This document shows, piece by piece, positions 8,415 to 15,862 of a stretch of DNA of 64,000 bases. Position numbers and translations under genes: made by a program. The notes under the pieces were generated by a model, which ran no database searches, was not told the origin of the DNA, and saw only the letters and a program-made list of their open reading frames with translations. Each line of letters opens with the position of its first letter. The first letter of the stretch is position 1. This DNA is from CBDFLT01 sp965249225 (GTDB lineage Bacteria; Chloroflexota; Dehalococcoidia; Lucifugimonadales; G963668185), in contig CBDFLT010000009.1 of NCBI GenBank assembly GCA_965249225.1, positions 853,651 to 917,650 on the forward strand, in the 5' to 3' direction.

Positions 8415-9425
8415 CTACTCTGGGAGGCAGGCATAGTTGAGGTAGGTCTCCTGGATACAGCAGTTCTCAGCTATGGCCTCTGGGCCCAGTATCTCCTCCG
8501 AGGTAAAGCCGAAATCCGCACCGATCTCCCCGATGGTGCCGTCCAGCTTCATCTCCAGCAGGATTTCATTCCAAAACTCGGTGAAGTCTGCATCATCGGC
8601 CCGGAAGCCGTGACCCGAGTTGAAGAACGAGGGGGACTTGAAGGGGAGTGCTCGCTCTAGGTCTCCGTCGTCTCCCTGCGTCTGTATGTAGCGGTTGACG
8701 AAGGAGGCCGTATACATGACGGCATCTACCCTGCCGGTCTTCAAGGCCTCGAGGGCCTGGACCTGCTCGGCAAAGCCAAGGGCCCGGTCTTCGGGAATGC
8801 CGAGCACATCGCGGCCGTATTCAAGCTCAAACGCGCCGAGGCTGCTGGCCATCTTGAGGTCCTCGTTGTTCAGTATGTCGTCGTAGCTGTGGATATTATT
8901 GGGATTGCCCGCCTTGACCAGCGCCGCGATGAGCAATACCTCATAGGGGTCGGTCCAGCTCATGACCTCACAGCGTTCAGGGTTGGCGCCCATGCCGACC
9001 GGAATCACGTCTATGCGCCCGGACAGTATTCCCGGTACCAAGCCCTCCCAGGCCAGGTGGACGCAGACGATCTCAATGCCGGCTCGTCTGCCGGCCTCAC
9101 GAGAGACCTCGATGTCGATGCCGGTGCACTCGCCCGCATCGTTGATAAACCCGAAGGGGTTCTCCTGGACGAAACCAAGCCTCAGACCATCCTTACGAGC
9201 CTTATCCAGAAGGGGCGTCGGCGTGGGCTCAACCACCACCTCCTTCACCACCACCACCTCCTTCACCACCTCGACGGCTACCTCCTTCTCAACCACCACC
9301 TCCTTTTCGACGATGACGGTCTCGGGTGCCGCCTTCTCATCGTCGCCGCAGGCCGCGGCGAGCAAACCAACCAGCGCCAGCCCGAAGGCAAGCACCACCC
9401 AGTGCCGGAATACTTTGCGCAGCAT
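8415..9425 (-). CDS. Family-3 solute-binding lipoprotein SBP-3
   Basis: About 336 residues from the ATG at 9425, which has GGAGGGG 6 nt upstream; an ATG 39 bp further out lacks a site and would put extra residues before the signal. It has a lipoprotein signal ending LLAAAC, the Val-Glu-Lys-Glu-Val stalk, then a family-3 fold (CTGIDIEVSR, GRIDVIPVGMGANPERC, WTDPYE, GRVDAVMYT). The C-terminus keeps the paralogue-specific Cys cluster (NCC and YAC within the last 25 residues). Own terminator downstream and an inverted repeat just upstream of the ribosome site. Predicted ligand-delivery component without an adjacent permease. Confidence 0.9.
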   Translation of the reverse strand: MLRKVFRHWVVLAFGLALVGLLAAACGDDEKAAPETVIVEKEVVVEKEVAVEVVKEVVVVKEVVVEPTPTPLLDKARKDGLRLGFVQENPFGFINDAGECTGIDIEVSREAGRRAGIEIVCVHLAWEGLVPGILSGRIDVIPVGMGANPERCEVMSWTDPYEVLLIAALVKAGNPNNIHSYDDILNNEDLKMASSLGAFELEYGRDVLGIPEDRALGFAEQVQALEALKTGRVDAVMYTASFVNRYIQTQGDDGDLERALPFKSPSFFNSGHGFRADDADFTEFWNEILLEMKLDGTIGEIGADFGFTSEEILGPEAIAENCCIQETYLNYACLPE

Positions 9426-9438
9426 CTCAACCCCTCCA

Positions 9439-9459
9439 TGCCTTGATCGGATCAAGGCA
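9439..9459 (-). promoter_or_regulatory. Inverted repeat next to the SBP-3 ribosome site
   Basis: A perfect 9-bp inverted repeat (TGCCTTGAT, 3-nt loop, ATCAAGGCA) ends 2 nt before the GGAGGGG of SBP-3. In RNA it would be a hairpin touching the ribosome site; in DNA it could be an operator. No equivalent was seen at the paralogues. Confidence 0.45.
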
Positions 9460-9518
9460 TCCAAGGCTCAAGCGCTAGGATTGAATTTAGCGCCCTTTAA
9501 GAATCTTAGTTTCCCATG

Positions 9519-9570
9519 CGCTGGGGACATGCCGGCCAAAGCACAGGCCTGAGACGGCATGTTCCCAGCG
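9519..9570 (-). terminator. Terminator-like hairpin after SBP-4
   Basis: A 16-bp stem with one mismatch (CGCTGGGGACATGCCG against CGGCATGTTCCCAGCG) and a 20-nt loop, starting 31 bp downstream of the SBP-4 stop. There is no T-run immediately after it, so it may be a processing or rho-assisted element. Confidence 0.6.
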
Positions 9571-9601
9571 ACTATACTGGCGTTAGACGCCTATTTCAGC
9601 C

Positions 9602-10612
9602 CTACTCCGGGAGGCAGCCGTAGTTCATTCCGATCGTGTCGTCACAACACTGTTCGGCGCTGACCTCCGTGCCAAGCAGGGACTCCGGCGCCATCCCAAA
9701 GTCTTCGAAGATGCCCGCGATGGTGCCATCTATTTTCATCTCGGTGAGGATGTCGTTCCACTGCTCCACGAACGCCGCATCCTCGTGGCGGAACATGTGG
9801 CCCGCGTTGAAGAACTGCGGGGACACAAAAGGCAGAGCCTGACCAAGTGGGCCTTCGGTTCCCTGCTCCGAAACGTAGCGAGCTACGAAATTGGTGGTGT
9901 ACAGGGCGGCGTCGGCACGGCCGGTCTTTACCGCTTCGACAGCCTGGGACTGCTCACCAAAGCCAAGGGCCCGGTCATCGGGGATTCCGTAATCCTCGCG
10001 GGCGATTATCAGCTCCAGCGCGCCAAGGCTCCCGGCCAGAATGAGGTCCGAGTCCACAAAGTCCTCGTAGCTGTGGATATCCTTTGGATTGCCCGCCTTG
10101 ACCAGGGCCGCGATGCCCATGGTCTGATACGGGTCGGTGAAGAGCAAGACCTCGCACTTCGCCGCGTCGGAAGGCATACCAACGGGGATCATATCCACAC
10201 GGCCGGACAGGGTCGCCGGAAGCATCCCCTCCCAGCCTATATGGATGCAGATGATCTCGTCGATGCCCATCCGCTTGGCCACCTCACGAGTTGTCTCGAT
10301 GTCGGTACCGGTGCACTCGCCCGCATCGCTGATGTACCCGAAGGGGTTCTCCTGAACGAACCCAACCGTCAGGCCGTCCTTGCGGGCCTTCTCCAGAAGG
10401 GGAGTCGCCGTGGGCTCAACCACCACTTCCTTCTCAACCACAATCTCCTTCACCACCTCGACGGCCACCTCCCTCTCAACCACCACCTCCTTTTCGACGA
10501 TGATGGTCTCGGGCGCCACCTTCTCATCGTCGCCGCAGGCCGCGGCGAGCAAACCAACCAGCGCCAGCCCGAAGGCCAGCACTGTCCAATGCCGGACTAC
10601 TCTACGTAGCAT
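9602..10612 (-). CDS. Family-3 solute-binding lipoprotein SBP-4
   Basis: About 336 residues from ATG 10612, which has GGAGGGAAGG directly upstream; the outer ATG 24 bp earlier would include that ribosome site. Lipoprotein signal ending LLAAAC, Val-Glu-Lys-Glu-Val stalk, family-3 binding domain (CTGTDIETTR, GRVDMIPVGM, FTDPYQ, GRADAALYT) and a C-terminal Cys cluster (QCC and NYGC). It shares a promoter box with SBP-2 and ends in its own hairpin, so each member of the array can be expressed singly. No transporter partner seen; ligand unknown. Confidence 0.9.
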   Translation of the reverse strand: MLRRVVRHWTVLAFGLALVGLLAAACGDDEKVAPETIIVEKEVVVEREVAVEVVKEIVVEKEVVVEPTATPLLEKARKDGLTVGFVQENPFGYISDAGECTGTDIETTREVAKRMGIDEIICIHIGWEGMLPATLSGRVDMIPVGMPSDAAKCEVLLFTDPYQTMGIAALVKAGNPKDIHSYEDFVDSDLILAGSLGALELIIAREDYGIPDDRALGFGEQSQAVEAVKTGRADAALYTTNFVARYVSEQGTEGPLGQALPFVSPQFFNAGHMFRHEDAAFVEQWNDILTEMKIDGTIAGIFEDFGMAPESLLGTEVSAEQCCDDTIGMNYGCLPE

Positions 10613-10695
10613 TTCCTTCCCTCCAGTCTTTAACATTCATGACAACCACCGAACGCAGTCGAGCTACCACCACGGCTATTACTCAACGGGTACAC

Positions 10696-10724
10696 GTTAT
10701 ACCACAAAAGCTCCCTCTGTGCCA
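10696..10724 (-). promoter_or_regulatory. Promoter of SBP-4
   Basis: Minus strand TGGCAC, 17-bp spacer, TATAAC, with the same CTTTTGTGG context as the SBP-2 promoter. About 85 bp upstream of the start codon. Confidence 0.55.
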
Positions 10725-10944
10725 TAGATCGCATACCTAGGCAGTATGCCATCTCAAAAAGGGGACGGATGAGACCAAGGGGGACGCGCCAGGCCCCCTG
10801 GACTACCTCGATGTTGCGTTCTAAGATAACCTCCAAACACCGGACTATAAGAACATAATTGAATGGGCGGCAACTCACCAGGGAATCTCAACTACCTAAA
10901 GGCAGTCATATGCACGGAGAGTCCACCCGAGACTAGGAGGCGCT
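10725..10944. other. Intergenic region between divergent genes
   Basis: No gene recognised. It separates SBP-4 (minus) from the DUF1905 gene (plus) and contains a G/C-rich imperfect inverted repeat near 10778-10803, but no convincing promoter for the plus-strand gene. Confidence 0.4.
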
Positions 10945-11457
10945 TTGGGGAAATCCAGAACGACGTCTCGCGGAAAGACCGGTGAGGCGGTGCAAGAGTT
11001 CGAAGGTAAGCTGGAATCGATGGGGCCCAAAGGGTCCTGGACCTGTGTGAGGATACCGTTCAACGTTGAGAAGACATTCGGGAGCCGGGCGAGGGTGGCA
11101 GTCAAGGGAACCCTGAACGGCTTCTCTTTCAGGAGCTCCATCTTCCCAATGGGCGACGGCACCCACTTCATGATGGTGAACAAAGCGATGCAGCGTGGTG
11201 CCAGCGTGGGGCCGGGCGAAGCGGCGCGCTTCTCCATCGAAAGGGACACCGAGCCGCGCACGGTGGAAGTACCTGCGGACCTGACTAGGAGCCTCGCTGA
11301 GCGCCCAGAGGCCGGGTGGCGATTCGAGGAGATGCCCTACTCTCACAAGAAGGAGTATGTCGAGTGGATCGAGTCAGCCAAGCGAGCTGAGACACGAGCC
11401 CGCCGCATCGAGAGGGCGCTAGACATGCTGAGTGAGGGCAAACGGCTCAAGGGTTAG
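10945..11457 (+). CDS. DUF1905 / YdeI-OmdA-like protein
   Basis: A 170-residue cytosolic protein. The TTG start follows AGGAGG by 4 nt; there is no in-frame ATG nearby. The N-terminal 95 residues match the DUF1905 beta-barrel (WTCVRIPFNVEKTFGSRARVAVKGTLNG, then FMMVNKAMQRGASVGPGEAARFSIERD). The C-terminal part is the helical YdeI/OmdA region (PYSHKKEYVEWIESAKRAETRARRIERALDML). In other bacteria the C-terminal domain is linked by name to bacteriocin or antimicrobial-peptide tolerance, but the biochemical role is not established. Transcribed divergently from SBP-4. Confidence 0.82.
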   Translation: MGKSRTTSRGKTGEAVQEFEGKLESMGPKGSWTCVRIPFNVEKTFGSRARVAVKGTLNGFSFRSSIFPMGDGTHFMMVNKAMQRGASVGPGEAARFSIERDTEPRTVEVPADLTRSLAERPEAGWRFEEMPYSHKKEYVEWIESAKRAETRARRIERALDMLSEGKRLKG

Positions 11458-11647
11458 GTCGGTAGATGCGACCCGCACAAGCGGAATATGGTCAAGCCGC
11501 GAGACCCTGATCTTTGTGGACCTCGGGTGCTATTCGATAATCGAGGGTGCTCGGCTCGCCACCCCCCTCGGTGTCAGTTCCCACCCTGCCCACCCAGGAC
11601 TGCGTCCGATTTCGCCCCGCCCACGATCGGAACCTTCGGCGGCCCGG

Positions 11648-12721
11648 TTAAAACTCCACGACGGCCCGGGCGACCTCACCGGCCAGCATCGCCTCAATGG
11701 CCTCGTTGACCTGCTCGATCGGGAACCGCATGGAGGCAAGCCTGTCCAGGTCGAGCTTCCCCTGTCTGTACAGGTCGATGATCCTGGGCACGTCCACAGC
11801 CGTATTCATAGAGCCGACGAAGCATCCGAGCAAGTCTCGCTCCGTCAGCAGCAGCGAGTAAGGAAGTGACACCTCGGCCCAGTCGGAGTTGGTCCCGACG
11901 GCGACCGCTGTGCCTCCGGGTCGGATGGCGGCGAACGCATTCGCCGTTACCTCAGGCAGGCCTATGGTGTCGAAGGCGTAGTCGACGCCCCGGCCATCGG
12001 TCAGCTCCCTTACCTTTGCGACCACATCCTCATCGGCCGAGTTGATCGTGTGGGTCACGCCGAAGCCCCGGGCCATCTCCAGCTTACTCTCCTTGATGTC
12101 GGCGCCGATGATCTTCGCCGCGCCCACCGTTACCGCACCCATGACCGCGCTGAGTCCGATCCCGCCAAGGCCTATGATGGCCACGCTGCTGCCAGGCTCC
12201 ACCTTCGCGGTGTTGACGACCGCACCCCATCCGGTGGGGACGGCACAGCCCACATTGGCCGCAACATCCAAGGGAACGTCGGCAGGTATAGGTACAGCGG
12301 CCAGCTCGGGCCCCACGGTGTACTCCACGAACGTGGACATGCCACCGAATTTGTCGATGGCCGTGTCTCCCTTCCGAAATCTGCTGGTGCTGGACTGATT
12401 TTCACACAGCTGAAACACTCCACGGTGGCAGTAGAAGCAGTTTCGGCACGGAGGTATCGGACCAACGACAACGTGGTCGCCCGGCTTCACCGTCGTCACG
12501 CCGGGCCCCACCTCCACCACCGTGCCGGCGCCCTCGTCACCTACGATCACCGGACATTTGACGTCCCTCCACAGACCCTCTATAAGGTGCTGATTGGTAC
12601 GGCAGACCCCCGAGGCGGCGAGCTTGACCATCACCTCGCCCTGCTGCGGACCGTCCACCTCCACCTCTTCGACCACCAGGGGGGTGTTGTACTCGTAAAG
12701 GACCGCCGCTCTAGTTTTCAT
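11648..12721 (-). CDS. Zinc-type alcohol dehydrogenase ADH-1 (atypical catalytic-zinc site)
   Basis: A 357-residue medium-chain dehydrogenase of the class III / NDMA-dependent type. It has Cys40, then Asp62 in GDEG where GHEG normally supplies a zinc His, and the third ligand Cys in GCAVPTGWGAVVNTA. The structural zinc loop is CRNCFYCHRGVFQLC, and the Rossmann motif is GLGGIGLS. The segment after Cys40 is RTNQH rather than the usual HSD/HSN. It closely matches ADH-2 and ADH-3, so it is part of a tandem triplication. Predicted NAD-linked alcohol or aldehyde oxidoreductase; the His-to-Asp change leaves activity uncertain. Start is the ATG with GGAGAAC upstream. Confidence 0.88.
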   Translation of the reverse strand: MKTRAAVLYEYNTPLVVEEVEVDGPQQGEVMVKLAASGVCRTNQHLIEGLWRDVKCPVIVGDEGAGTVVEVGPGVTTVKPGDHVVVGPIPPCRNCFYCHRGVFQLCENQSSTSRFRKGDTAIDKFGGMSTFVEYTVGPELAAVPIPADVPLDVAANVGCAVPTGWGAVVNTAKVEPGSSVAIIGLGGIGLSAVMGAVTVGAAKIIGADIKESKLEMARGFGVTHTINSADEDVVAKVRELTDGRGVDYAFDTIGLPEVTANAFAAIRPGGTAVAVGTNSDWAEVSLPYSLLLTERDLLGCFVGSMNTAVDVPRIIDLYRQGKLDLDRLASMRFPIEQVNEAIEAMLAGEVARAVVEF

Positions 12722-12822
12722 ATGCAGCTCGTTCTCCTAAAGCAATTGGACCAGGCTCATAGTCAGAGCGTTTCTGAATGCATGTCAACGAGAGGCTTTG
12801 GCCGCAGGACGGTGGTATGAGA

Positions 12823-12844
12823 GGCCCCACACCGGCGTGGGGCC
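12823..12844 (-). terminator. Hairpin after ADH-2
   Basis: A perfect 8-bp stem GGCCCCAC/GTGGGGCC with a 6-nt loop, 2 bp beyond the ADH-2 stop. No T-run follows, so termination is likely but not certain. Confidence 0.5.
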
Positions 12845-12846
12845 GT

Positions 12847-13920
12847 CTAGAACACGATGATGCCCCGCGCGACCTCGCCAGCCAACATCGCATCGAACGC
12901 CTCATTGATCTGCTCGATTGGGAAACTCCTGGTAGCCAGCCTGTCCAAGTCGAGCTTCCCCGCCATGTACAGGTCCAGCATGATAGGTATATCCACCGGT
13001 GGCTGGACCGATCCGCCGCTGCACCCCAGCAGGTTCCGCTCAGTCACGAGCAGCGGGGCCGGAAGGGTTATCTCAGTATTGTCGGCGAACATGCCGACGG
13101 TGACCGCCGTCCCTCCGGGGCGGACGGCGGTAAATGCGGCCCGGGTGACCTCAGGCCGGCCAATGGTGTCGAAGGTGTAGTCGGCGCCGCGACCGTCGGT
13201 CAGATCCCTCACCCGCGAAACCAGGTCCTCCTCGGTCGAGTTGATCGTATGGGTCACGCCGAAGCCTCGGGCCATCTCCAGCTTACCCTCATTGATATCG
13301 ACGCCGATGATTTTGCCGGCATGCACCGTCACCGCACCCATGACCGCGCTGAGCCCGATCCCGCCGAGACCGATTATGGCCACGCTGCTTCCGGGCTCCA
13401 CCTTCGCCGTGTTGACGACCGCGCCCCACCCCGTCGGAACGGCGCAGCCCAGAAGGGCCACCTTTTCGAGGGGAACGTCCTTCCGGATCGGGACGACTGC
13501 GGAATCGGCCATCACGGTGTACTCTGAATATGTGCTTATGACGCCCATATTGTTTATGGGCATGTCACCTTTGCGAAACCGGGAGACGCCGGGCGGGTTT
13601 TCACATAGACGGTATATCCCCCGATTGCAGTAGAAACAGTTTCGGCAGGTGGGGCTGTAGGAGAGGACCACGTGGTCGCCGGGCTTCACCGATGTGACGC
13701 CAGGCCCCAGCTCCACCACCGTACCCGAACCCTCATCACCCAGAATGATCGGGCATTTAACATGCGCCCAGGAGCCTTTTATAGCATGGTAGTTGCTGTG
13801 GCAGATTCCAGCAGCCGCGACCTTGATCATCACCTCGCCTTCCTGTGGGCTGTCCACCTCGATCTCCTCGACCACCTGAGGGGTGTTGTACTCGTAAAGG
13901 ACCGCTGCCTTAGCTTTCAT
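12847..13920 (-). CDS. Zinc-type alcohol dehydrogenase ADH-2 (atypical catalytic-zinc site)
   Basis: A 357-residue paralogue of ADH-1. Cys40 (GICHS), Asp62 (GDEG) and Cys159 (GCAVPTGWGAVVNTA) are the expected catalytic-zinc positions. The structural zinc cysteines are 92, 95, 98 and 106 (CRNCFYCNRGIYRLC), and GLGGIGLS binds the dinucleotide. The upstream leader (13921-14190) is homologous to that of ADH-3 and carries a conserved TTGACA promoter. Predicted cytosolic alcohol/aldehyde dehydrogenase. The retained reading frame and conserved promoter argue that the gene is used. Confidence 0.9.
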   Translation of the reverse strand: MKAKAAVLYEYNTPQVVEEIEVDSPQEGEVMIKVAAAGICHSNYHAIKGSWAHVKCPIILGDEGSGTVVELGPGVTSVKPGDHVVLSYSPTCRNCFYCNRGIYRLCENPPGVSRFRKGDMPINNMGVISTYSEYTVMADSAVVPIRKDVPLEKVALLGCAVPTGWGAVVNTAKVEPGSSVAIIGLGGIGLSAVMGAVTVHAGKIIGVDINEGKLEMARGFGVTHTINSTEEDLVSRVRDLTDGRGADYTFDTIGRPEVTRAAFTAVRPGGTAVTVGMFADNTEITLPAPLLVTERNLLGCSGGSVQPPVDIPIMLDLYMAGKLDLDRLATRSFPIEQINEAFDAMLAGEVARGIIVF

Positions 13921-14190
13921 ATACGAACGCCTCTCCTAAAGTTATATTGCCCGATCACCCTCACAGCCCCCAACAGAGTGTACTAGGCGACATCTTGACC
14001 CTCAGAAAGTGAATTCGAGAAAGGGTTTTAAGGGGGGGCATCGAATATTAGGGACGGCCATCAGCCTGCGCCGCTCGTCCCAGATGCGATATGGAGAAAC
14101 CCCGGGCGAAAAAAAGATGATACGGGAGCGCCCAGCGCGTGTCAACTTTGGCTGTGTGACCGCCATGCCGGGACAACACTCGACGGCGTC
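13921..14190 (-). repeat. ADH-2 upstream leader, homologous to 15310-15560
   Basis: Both regions start with CCTAAAG just beyond the gene start, share the CAGAAAGTGAA and GGGA-ACGGCCA segments, and end in a 26-bp perfect match (14130-14155 and 15505-15530) that contains the -35 box. The tandem duplication therefore covered promoter and a leader of about 190 nt as well as the gene. The remainder up to 14234 holds nothing recognised. Confidence 0.8.
14117..14145 (-). promoter_or_regulatory. Promoter of ADH-2
   Basis: Minus strand: TTGACA (14140-14145), 17-bp spacer, TATCAT (14117-14122). The box is duplicated at ADH-3. It predicts an untranslated leader of about 190 nt. Confidence 0.8.
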
Positions 14191-14234
14191 GTGGTATCTC
14201 CCCACCGCGTTGAGGCGCTGTCTATGAAACGCCT

Positions 14235-15309
14235 CTAAAATTCGATTATGCCGCGAGCGACTTCGCCGGCCAGCATCGCGTCGAATGCCTCGTTGATCCG
14301 CTCAATGGGGAACCGTTTCGAGGCCAGCCTGTCCAGGTCAAGCCTTCCCTGCATATACAGGTCGATGATCCTCGGTATGTCCACGGATGCCCGCATCGAG
14401 CCCATGGTGCACCCGGATTAGTTTTCGATCGGTCAACAGCAGCGCCAGGGGAAGAGTCACGTCAGGCCGATCGGGGACCGCCGCGACGGTGACGGCGGTC
14501 CCGCCAGGGCGGATGGCGGCGAACGCGTTCGCCGTGACCTCGGGCAGGCCTACGGTGTCGAAGGCGTAATCGACGCCACGGCCGTCGGTGAGCTCCCTGA
14601 GCCTCCCCACCACGTTCTCCTCGGCCGAGTTGATCGTATCGGTCGCTCCGAAGCCTCGCGCCATCTCCAGCTTGCCTTCCTTGATATCCACACCGATGAT
14701 CTTACCCGCGTTCACCGTTATCGCCCCCATCACGGCGCTGAGGCCGATCCCACCTAGCCCCATGACGGCGACGCTGCTGCCCGGCTCCACCTTCGCGGTG
14801 TTGACCACAGCACCCCATCCCGTGGGAACGGCACAGCCCACAAGGGCCGCCCGGTCCAAGGGAACGTCGGGCCCAATGTGTATAGCGGCCAGTTCGGGCA
14901 CTACCGTGTACTCCGCGAAGGTGGACATGACCCCAAATGAGCCTATAGCTCCGTCACCGTTGTGAAATCTGGAGGCTCTAGGCTGGTTTTCGCACAGGTT
15001 GAACATTCCCCGGGTGCAGTAAAAGCAGCTTCGGCAGGAAGGGCTGAAGGTCAGGACCACGTGGTCGTCGGGCTTCAAAGACGTGACGCCAGGCCCCAGC
15101 TCCACCACCGTACCCGAACCCTCATCACCCAGGATGATCGGGCACCTGGCCTCCGGCCGGTGACCCTGCATGATGTGGTAGTTGCTGTGGCAGACTCCGG
15201 AGGCCGCGACCTTGACCATCACCTCGCCCTGCTGCGGACTACCCACCTTCACCTCCTCGACCACCAGAGGAGTCTTGTACTCGTAAAGGACCGCTGCCTT
15301 AGCCTTCAT
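14235..15309 (-). pseudogene. Zinc-type alcohol dehydrogenase ADH-3, frameshifted
   Basis: From ATG 15309 the frame matches ADH-1/2 through the Rossmann domain (GDEGSG at the catalytic-zinc site, CRSCFYCTRGMFNLC structural zinc, GLGGIGLS). Near codon 300, around 14412-14414, one extra C in a CCC run shifts the frame; the original frame stops at 14338. The alternative frame then restores the expected C-terminus (DLYMQGRLDLDRLAS, FPIERINEAFDAMLAGEVARGIIEF) to a TAG at 14235. Either a recent inactivating insertion or a sequence error. An earlier in-frame ATG at 15324 lacks support from the paralogues. Confidence 0.85.
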
Positions 15310-15560
15310 ATACGACTGCCTCACCTAAAGACATTACCTGACTACTCTCACAACGCCCACCAGGTTTGCAGCAGGTGGGACCTGGACTCCCAGAAAGTGA
15401 ACTTGAGAGGGGTACAAGTGGGGATATCGAATACCGGGAACGGCCACCGCGCATCCCAGACCGATGTGAAGAAAACCTGGGTGAGAACGAGATGGTAAGG
15501 GGGTGCCCAGCGCGTGTCAACTTTGGCTGTATGGCGGCTGCGCCGGGACCTCAGTCAGAA
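15310..15560 (-). repeat. ADH-3 upstream leader, homologous to 13921-14190
   Basis: Diverged copy of the ADH-2 leader with the same order of short conserved blocks and a 26-bp identical block at 15505-15530. The rest of the gap to the sigma gene (15561-15862) has no gene I can support. Confidence 0.8.
15492..15520 (-). promoter_or_regulatory. Promoter of ADH-3
   Basis: Minus strand: TTGACA (15515-15520), 17-bp spacer, TACCAT (15492-15497), at the same place as in the ADH-2 leader. Confidence 0.75.
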
Positions 15561-15862
15561 GGAGGCCGAGGCCTTCAAAGTCAGTGGCTTTTTCAAAAAA
15601 CCTACGGAGTCCGCTTTGTTGGGTCGCCCCTCCCAACCCGCACCTAAAGAACCGCAGTACTGCGCGGGTATGGGATGCCTTGTAACCAATGTGCGCCTCA
15701 GTGGTCCCATGCTGCAAACCACCTCGGTATACCGTGCGTACTTTATATAACAGCGGTCTGCCTACCCCCTAAGTCTCCAGGTCTCGAAGTGAGGAGCCAG
15801 TTGGACGTTCGTAGAGCGTGGTATCCGGTCATCTTCATACCAGGAGGTCAAGAATCGATACG

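Noticed and set aside
10696..10724. Sigma-54 (-24/-12) promoter for SBP-4 because of TGGCAC
   Set aside because: The GC expected at -12 is not conserved at the homologous SBP-2 promoter, whereas TATAAC is.
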